From assembly GCA_038503035.1 (NCBI GenBank), contig JAVSML010024016.1:666558-730557 (forward strand): DNA of 64,000 nt, written 5' to 3'. Shown here in pieces: positions 56,934 to 64,000 of the stretch. Below the pieces are notes generated by a model. That model did no database searches. It was not told the DNA's origin and saw nothing but the letters and a program-made list of their open reading frames with translations. The position numbers and the translations under genes are program-made. This DNA is from Crocodylus rhombifer. Its lineage: Eukaryota; Chordata; Crocodylia; Crocodylidae. Position 1 is the stretch's first letter. Every line of letters starts with the position of its first letter.

Positions 56934-58260
56934 TAGGAGTGCACCAATGGAGATTTTTTGGGTCGATACCAATGGCTAATTTTTAATGAGCCATATTGGC
57001 TGATACCGATCTGATTGCTGATATGCAGCCAGGCAGCTTGGAGAGCAGCATCCAGCTGGTAAGTCTGTTGTGGGGGAAGGAGTGAGGGGGGAAGGGAAAG
57101 GTTATGGGAGGGAGGCAGATCAAGGCCCCCATTGTAAGTGGGGGAGTGGGGCTGGGGCAGGGGCAGGAGCAGCAGCTGCTCAGCCAGGGTGGGCAGGGTG
57201 TGGGATGGAGACATGAGCAGCTCATGTGAAGGGGAAAGGGGGTGGCTCCCACTACTATGCGCTCCCCGGGAGGGCATGGGGTCCATGTGCCCCTGGATCT
57301 GTTCATGGGCTGCTGCTGTGGGTTGGAGCTGGGGTGGCACTGAGCTCTTCCTGGTGGGGACTGAGCCAGGCTATGCTTGGGGTGGGAGGCAGCAGCGCTG
57401 GGAGGGGGGCCAGGGGGGGTCTGGAGCCACACCAAAATTTGCTGTCGCCATCCATCCCAAGCATAGCCCCAGCCCAACTCTCCGGTTTGGAAAAGCCTGG
57501 TGCCACGCCTGGCTCCAGCCTGCAGCAACAGCCTGCCCTTGCCCTGTGTATAGTTCTGGGGCATGTAGATTCATAGATTCTAAAGCCGGAAGGGACCTCA
57601 GTGGGCTATCTAGTCTGATCCCCCTGCCCCTGGCAGGCAAGAAAAGGGTCACCAAACCTGAGATCATGTAATCCCAGCCAGGTGCCTGACCAGCCTCCTC
57701 TTGAACACCCCCAAGGATGGGGTGAGCACCACCTCCCTTGGAAGCCCATTCCAGATCCTGGCAACCCTGACTGTGAAGAACTTTTTTCTAATGTCCAGTC
57801 TAAACCTACTCTCCAATAGCTTATGGCCATTATTCCTTGTTATTCCAGGGGGTGCCCTAGTAAACAGATCATTTCCTACTTTGTGTTGCTCCCCACTTAT
57901 GAATATGTACGCGGCCACAAGGTCCCCTTTCAACCTCTCAACATGCCCCTCATGCCCTCCCAGGGTGTGTGCAGTGCCTTCATCTGTGCCTCGCCCAACT
58001 GTGCAGTGCCTGTCCCTGCCCCAGCCCCATTCCCTACCTCACTGCTGGCACCTCAATCTGCCCCACTTCATGCCCCTTCCCTCATAACAGATTTACCAGC
58101 CGAAACTGGCTGCTCTCCATGCTGCCGGGCTGTGCTCCTGGCTCCTGTGTTCTGCGCTGCAGCTGCACATGGCATTTATCAATGACAATATCAGCAATCA
58201 GCGTTTTTTGAATGATGTGGCTAATACTGTCAACTTTCCTGATGTATTGGTACACCTCTA
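56934..58260. mobile_element. hAT-like element with perfect 8 bp target duplication
   Basis: Flanked by GTCATTAA at 56926-56933 and 58261-58268. The ends TAGGAGTGCACCAATGG and, inverted, TAGAGGTGTACCAATAC are typical hAT termini. The interior is GC-rich, non-coding, and contains a CR1 (57567-57935). Frames of 116-193 codons here are overlapping low-complexity shadows. Confidence 0.9.
57567..57935 (-). mobile_element. CR1: CR1 3' end, antisense, inside hAT
   Basis: The minus frame at 57933-57664 reads MKGDLVAAYIFISGEQ, FRLDIRKKFFTVRVARIWNG and FKRRLVRHLAGIT, the CR1 C-terminus, ending in a TTCATAGATTCTAAAGCC-type tail on the plus strand. Confidence 0.9.
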
Positions 58261-58372
58261 GTCATTAATTGTACTGTTCACAGTATCAGTCTCCTGGATT
58301 GTTTTCAACAGTCACCAGGAGATCAATGCCTATTCTGGGAGACTCCTGGCCCATCTGGGAGGGTTGGTAACC

Positions 58373-59698
58373 GTACCCATTCAATACTTTCAAAGTCAGC
58401 TGTGTGAACCATGGGACCACATTTCTGAGCTGGCTGAATTAGAAATCAAATCAGATCCATCTTTCCTTTCCTGGGCATTATTTTAGGCTTGTCTTAGAAT
58501 TTACTATGGAGATATCCTGCCTGAGCAAAGTAGTACCCACAGGGGAACTGCATACTTCATACTTGTTTACAGCTCATTTCAACACAACACCCAAACTAAG
58601 ACAGGGGAGCTGTGGGCTTGTCTCATGCTGCCATAGCTATGTGCTTCAGCCTTGAGTAAGAGAAACTGGAGTTTCAGAGTGAACAAATAATCATGTGGTT
58701 CTTTTGCTCTTCATCCTCCAAGCTGGGACTGACAACATTTGTCCTCACAGTGTCAGTATCTTTTGGGATGTGGCCACTCAATTACTAGGAACAGAACTGA
58801 GACCACCAGATTATTTCTCAGTGATGACAAGGCCCTTTGGTTATGAAAACAAGAGTCTCATTCAAACCAATACATTATGTTACAAAAATGAAATGTTCAC
58901 CATGAATGTCAAGACTGCTCTGGTCTCCAGGGTAAACAGTGCTCACCTGCAAACACAGATAAATATATTCAGAATATTATCTCTACACATTAACATTAAC
59001 AGAGTTTAGAGAGTGACCATGTTCCAACCTGTACAGGTCTTTTGTGTGCCACCACAATATATATTATAGTAATACCATATGCAGTATTAGTTAGCTTGTC
59101 AGTATCTAAATACTTACCAGTGAAGAAGTTTTTCACTACTCTGCATATTTCAACATGCAATATATTCTCAGTAGGATGTAAAAAACATGCATTCTTGCCA
59201 GTCAAGCCAAGCTTGCTCTCAGCTGCCCAAATGTGAATGCAGGGTAAGTCAGTTCAAGCCAAAAGAATGATTTTGGATTAACATCAGCATATTTGCAAAC
59301 AGAATTTGCTTTTTGATTGTAAGATAACAGATTATGTTTTCAGTGCTTTTCATCCAAACTGTCACTGGAAGTTTATCTACTACTCCACATGCATACATGT
59401 TTTATTTACTTCTACTTACGATTCTGGTGTTATTTTTTTTCCATAGCCTTGGACATTCCATCTAATTTATTGATTGCCTGTAAAATAGGGACTGAAAGAC
59501 CTACCTCCTAAGGACTTTGTAAAGTTACAAAATGTTGGCGTGGTGCTCAGAGACAGGGAAACCATTAAAGACTGATAATTATTACAATTAATATACATTA
59601 TACCATACTGTTATATAAGCTGCTATGTGAAAAGATCTAATCCTGAATTACTTGCTCTTAGTGGTCTTTATTTACCAAATCTGGTCTATTAACATCAG
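58373..59698. other. COL15A1 intron, no feature recognised
   Basis: AT-rich intron with no recognised family. Confidence 0.5.
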
Positions 59699-59930
59699 CA
59701 TGGGCGCCTCCCGAGTTTGGGGGAGCACAGATTGCCGATGGGGGGGAGGAGGTCCCCCAGCGGCCGATTGTCGACTGGGGGGGGAGGGTTCCCCTAGCAG
59801 CCAATTGCTGAACTAGCAGCAAAACTGGAAGTGCACTTCTGCCGGCACTTCCAGTTTCACTGCTGGCACTTCCAAGGGGTGCACAGCCAATCTCAGGGTG
59901 TGCATGTGCACCCCCTACACATTGCCAATG
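59699..59930. mobile_element. Short hAT-like element, perfect 8 bp duplication
   Basis: Flanked by AACATCAG at 59691-59698 and 59931-59938. The ends CATGGGC and, inverted, CATTGGC form only a short terminal repeat. Contains inverted GGAAGTGCACTTC and GCACTTCCAG words. 232 bp, non-coding. Confidence 0.75.
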
Positions 59931-59938
59931 AACATCAG

Positions 59939-60444
59939 TAGTTCTATTCATATGAGGAACACAGGATTTGGTCCCTAGTTCTTTAGAAATACGATTAAAT
60001 GTACAATGAATATTTTATATCATATAGGGACAGCTTTACAAAGCTCTTCACAGATGTGGGACAAAGCTATCTAATGTAGTAAGATGCATGAAAAAGTTGA
60101 AATTTCTTTTGCCTTTACAGTCATTAGTGGATGACTATATTCGTAGAGTTATTCATTTTAACCTTTATGGAAAATGACCTATTTTTGTTATCTGAAGTGG
60201 ATCTATCATTTTGATAGTTGTACAGAGATTCAATGCCTTGGAACTCACAAAATGAAGCTAACCAATCCACAAAGTATTTTTGGTTGATGTGTGTTTTGTA
60301 CCACAACATTCAAACAGATTAGACCACTGATAATAGAGAGATTTTTAAAGCAGTATAAGAAATAATCATAAAAATAGCAATACACATTCTTATTATTAGG
60401 TACCAAAGAAATGCTTTTTCCAAGGACAATTCTCATAATAATAA
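59939..60444. other. COL15A1 intron, no feature recognised
   Basis: AT-rich intron. Confidence 0.5.
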
Positions 60445-61537
60445 GGGACCTGGATCTCTTCAGCCTCCACAAGAGAAGGCTGAGAGGGGATCTAGTGGCC
60501 ATCTACAAATTCATCGGGGGAGGACAGTAAGGAACAGGAGATGCTCTGTTTACCAGGGCACCCCTTAATAGAAACAATGGCCACAAACTGACAGACAGCA
60601 GATTTAGATTAGACATCAGGAAGAACTTCTTCATGGTAAGGATCACCAGAATCTGGAATGGGCTTCCAAGGCAGGTGGTGCTCCCCCCTACCTGGAGGTC
60701 TTTAAGAGGAGACTGGACAAGCACCTGGCTGGGGTCATCTGACCCCAGCTCTCTTTCCAGCCCAGGGCAGGAGGTCAGACTTGATTTACTAAGGTCCCTT
60801 CTGACCCTAAAAATCTATGGGCATGTGTAGACAAAATGAGGGGCACGTGTGTACAACACTTTAAAGTGGGTTAAATGCTTTGGTACTGCTTTAATGGTGT
60901 TGGTGTTTGCACATATCAGCAGTGTATTGCACATTAATTCCAGCCGCTGTAGCACATTCGGTGGCATAATGTGCCTTAAATGACTTTGGGGTACAGCAAA
61001 CTAAAACACCTCTGAGGAGTCTTAGTTTGCTGCCCTACAACCACAGAGTGAAGCATCAGGCTCCATGCGGCTCAGGGGCTGTGAAGGCAGCCCATGCAGG
61101 CAGCCTGGCAGCAGCCTGGGAAGGCAGGCTTTGCCAAAGGGAAAAAAAAAAAGTGGCAAACCTGATCTTTTTTTTGCCTCTCCTGGAGTCTGCCTGCTTG
61201 CACGAGTTGCACAGGGATCCAGTGTTTCCCTCCGTGGCTGCAGTGCCCCCAGGACTGCCCAAACTGGGCGCCTGTGGGTGGGTTCTGCCTGGGGAGCAGC
61301 CACCACTGCTGCAGAGGGAAGCACCAGTCTCCCCCTGCAGTCCAGGCACCGCTCTGCCAGCCAGCAGCTTACCCTCCCCTCCCCACTACCGAAGAGGCAG
61401 GTAAGACACGAGTGTACACAACACAGGGGTTTACATTGCCCTAAACTGAAGCGTTGTTTTTAAAAACCCACTGTTTCAATGTAGGGCCCCTGTTTCATCT
61501 ACATATGCTCTATGAACTCTATGAAATCTATGAAAAG
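60445..61537 (+). mobile_element. CR1: CR1 3' end, sense, tail split by family E element
   Basis: Sense CR1 C-terminus (GACCTGGATCTCTTCAGCC, TTAGACATCAGGAAGAACTT) ending GACCCTAAAAATCTATG at 60818. The CTCTATGAA-type tail continues at 61509-61537, after the inserted element. Confidence 0.85.
60819..61508. mobile_element. hAT-like non-autonomous element, family E, copy 2
   Basis: Second copy of 14996-15693 in the same orientation. Shared words are GGCATGTGTAGACAAAATG, GGTGTTGGTGTTTGCAC, AGTTTGCTGCCCTACA, GCAGGCAGCCTGGCA and TTTCATCTACATATGC. It is inserted in the microsatellite tail of the CR1. The GC-rich centre gives chance frames on both strands. Confidence 0.85.
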
Positions 61538-62324
61538 AAGTCTCAAGTGTTTTAAAAAAACCCTGAGCAACAGGACAACGCCAAAGAGTTTTAAGCCAAA
61601 AGGTTACAATACTATTTTTTCATCTGTTAAACATTGTGTAAGTGGTTCAATATTAAGTAAATAAGCATTTGCAAAATCACTATCTGTTATCTTGAAAGTC
61701 TGGTCCTGCTTGAAAGTGAATGTTTGACACGACATTACTGAAGCATATAGCAAGGCACAAGTAGAGACGGAAGAGAGGAAAAGCCTGACAGAATGTTTTA
61801 CAGCCATGCATTTAAGTATATCAATGCACCATGCAGTTTCTGTATGCGACTTACAGGCATTTTGCAGTGTGGTCTGGGAGAAACTGGGAAAACTGTCTAT
61901 TCAAAATGCGGGTGGGGGAAGGAATGAATTCAGTAAATAAAGACAATACTAATACAGCAAAGAGGCATAATATCAGGTGCCCAAGTGAGACCACAGCACA
62001 GCAATCTTAATTTGTTTTCCAGCTCAGACATTGGGAACTCTCAGCTGATATGGTTCAACCAGTAGGTTCAACTTTTTTGGATGGAGCTAATCTCTTCAAT
62101 CAGAGTAGGTTTCAACAGCTCAGTTCAAAGTTGCTGCCCTGTACACACAAGCTGAAAACATGCTGGCAGAACCAAGGTCCAGATTCTACTCCATTTATTT
62201 GGCCAGCAGCGGACTTAAGTCACAATCCCATTACACTCTGTTCATATCCATGAAAAACAGTTAATACATAAATTGGATGGATCTTCCTCCCAGTTACCAA
62301 TTTTTGTGACCCACCCTTAAGGGT
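61538..62324. other. COL15A1 intron, no feature recognised
   Basis: AT-rich intron. Confidence 0.5.
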
Positions 62325-62425
62325 CAGACGATACATTCATGGATTTTCAAGGACTTGTGCCAGATGGAATAGAATCCTACTTAGGCACGTATTCGATGCC
62401 CAATAGGTGGAACAGCATTTGGCTC
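62325..62425. mobile_element. MITE, family F, partial copy
   Basis: GGAATAGAATCCTACTTAGG and GATGCCCAATAGGTGGAACA match the right arm of 44978-45247. The left arm is missing. Confidence 0.5.
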
Positions 62426-62449
62426 CATGTTATCTAAAATAGTGATATG

Positions 62450-63790
62450 CTAGGATCCACCTCCCTAGGATGGCCATGGCACCCTCTAGTGGGCACTACA
62501 ACCCTGTCCTGCCCAACTAATCTTTCAGAACACCCTCCTGGGCTCACCTGCCATGTCGTAATGTCTAAATAAGACATATGGGAGGCTGCCCTCAGAGACC
62601 CAAGTAAGCCTTGGGTGCTTTACTCTGCCTTGGTCATCCCTGGGCAGCCATGTCCTGGCCCCAATCCTGCCTGAGCAAGGTGTTACTCCTTTGTCCTTTC
62701 TCTCAGCTCTGGGGCCCCTGGCCATGTCTCACTCTCCTTGCCCCAAGCCTGCCAGCTCTGTCTCAGTGTCATGAGTCCCAAACCCACACACTATGCCTTG
62801 AAGGCACCACTTATGCCCCACTAGGACCAATCATGGCCCAACTGGCCCTCATCTTGACTTCACAAGCCCTATTTGCTGTAGGGGAAGTAACTGTCCCTTC
62901 CAGCCTCCTCCATACTTTACAGATCTTCCTCAACAAAACTTCCCCATGACTCCCAGTCCCATCTGTGCACCAGCCTGCGGGACTCCCATTTGTCCACTCA
63001 GCTTCAGTCCACTCTATCCAACAGAGCCCTGGTTCTAGCAGTTTTCTCCCTATTTGCTGGGTCCCTAGCCTTGTTTCAGCCTCTGCCCACATAGCTCACC
63101 ATGTCCTTGAACTTGCAATGCTCTTTTCTGGGCTCCAATACCTTCTATTCATTCACTGGACCCCTAGCCCTGTCTCAGCTTCTTCTCACAGAGCCCACCA
63201 AGTACCAGACACTGGTAGGTCTCTTTCCATTCACTGGGCCCCTTGACCTGTCTAAGCTTCTGTCCATGCAACTTACTGGGTCCCCAGCCCTTGCAGGGTT
63301 TTTTCTGGGCTTCAGACCCTCCTTGGCCCCTGGCCCTGTCTTGACTTATGCCTGTGCAGTCCACCAGGTCCTAGACCCTTGCAGGACTCTCTCTCTTTTT
63401 CAGCTACAGCCCCTAAACCATTTAGCTTACATCCACCAGGGTGGAGTATCTCTTAGACACCCTGCCTGTGGATTCCCAACCATCTCAAATCTCCAGTCAA
63501 GACATAACCAATTCAAACTTTCTAGGACATATTCAGCAGCTCCTTCCATCTTCAATTAGGGCAAGTCTGAGCCTCTGGCCCCGGTTAGGTTTCTGTATCT
63601 CCTCCTCTTCCCTGTTCTGGTCACCTCCAGTATTCAGGGCCAAGTTCAGGAGCTTTCTCTTTTTCCCTGATTAGCAGGCTTATTGCTCTGGCCTGCCTGT
63701 TTGCTCCCAACCGTTGGCTTCCTGTCTCTCTTGGTGAAAGACTCACTGCTTTGCAGCTAGCCTCCCTCACTTTTAGTACCAGGGGTAGCA
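62450..63790. repeat. Degenerate tandem-like repeat, pyrimidine-rich strand
   Basis: Units of roughly 80-100 bp begin with words such as CTGGGTCCCTAGCC (63058), CTGGACCCCTAGCC (63156), CTGGGCCCCTTGACC (63234) and CTTGGCCCCTGGCCC (63322). They continue with a CTGTCTCAGCTTCT-like word and a CCACCAGGTCC-like word. Read on the minus strand, the GGGCCCAGTGAATGG theme matches that of 38481-39610. The open frames here are repeat-derived. Some of the block before 63000 is less regular. Confidence 0.6.
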
Positions 63791-63802
63791 GCCCCTGTTA
63801 CA

Positions 63803-64000
63803 AGTGGTTTTCAACCTTTTTAGATGCAAAGCACTTCTTAGAAAATGCCACTTCTTAGCTTTCACTCATTTTTGGTTACAGAAAAATACTAGAGCAATTC
63901 TTCTGTTACAATGAGCTCAGACAGACCACAATAGGTCAGAATGTTTTTGACACCATGGATTCCTGTTTGGGTTTATCTTAGGTATACAAGTATTTATGCA
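63803..64000. mobile_element. Possible hAT-Charlie-like element, running to window end
   Basis: AGTGGTTTTCAACCTTTTTAG at 63812 is a Charlie-type terminus. The opposite end is not found within the window. Confidence 0.45.

Larger units (their letters stand above)
56863..58372. mobile_element. Older interspersed repeat hosting a hAT
   Basis: GGGTTGCCAACTCT at the left and, inverted, GGTTACCAACCCTCCC at the right, with ATCCTGGGAG and CTCCTGGATTG/CAGGAGATC blocks inside, indicate an older repeat split by the hAT at 56934-58260. The family is unknown. Confidence 0.55.

Noticed and set aside
56983..57671. Frames of 116-193 codons on both strands
   Set aside because: GC-rich centre of a hAT element; overlapping frames with no motif.
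62611..63674. Plus frames up to 152 codons
   Set aside because: They follow the degenerate repeat units and have no domain, start context or splice sites.
1..64000. tRNA, rRNA, CRISPR, bacterial operon or prophage signals
   Set aside because: None seen; composition, introns and repeats are vertebrate.

Overview
This window is vertebrate nuclear DNA, most likely from a non-avian sauropsid. A crocodilian fits best, with turtle as the alternative. The reasons are many CR1 LINE copies of several ages, a Penelope-like element with a GIY-YIG domain, and abundant hAT, Tigger/mariner and short inverted-repeat DNA transposons. Coding exons are small and separated by large introns. There is no sign of bacterial or viral gene organisation. 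The species call is an inference from repeat content; the gene call rests on the protein sequence.

The only host gene I can support is COL15A1 (collagen type XV alpha-1 chain), on the minus strand from about 53445 down to the stop codon at 26071. I place eleven consecutive exons. Four carry collagen Gly-X-Y sequence, one is a short non-collagenous linker, and six encode the NC1 region: trimerization domain, hinge, and the endostatin-like (restin) domain with its four cysteines. Every exon has AG/GT boundaries and all reading phases join without a break, giving about 408 residues plus a stop. Upstream exons lie beyond position 64000, and 53446-64000 is the 3' part of a large intron. A possible poly(A) signal lies at 25955-25960.

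Positions 1-25950 are downstream intergenic DNA. In mammals TGFBR1 lies next in this direction; no TGFBR1 exon is visible here. The intergenic part and the introns are filled with transposons, often nested. Examples are a 3.4 kb CR1 interrupted by a Tigger element (with a broken transposase) and two hAT-like elements; a Penelope element interrupted by a 0.7 kb hAT-like element; a CR1 inserted in a palindromic element; and a CR1 inside a hAT that itself sits in an older repeat. Several insertions show clear target-site duplications (TA or 8 bp), so edges can be placed to the base.

No new multi-gene system is evident. The observations most worth checking are the groups of short inverted-repeat elements that recur across the window (some in inverted pairs around the end of COL15A1), the datable nested insertions, two glycine substitutions in one collagen exon, a decayed Myb/SANT-like domain near 20.6 kb, and two related degenerate repeat blocks near 39 kb and 63 kb.
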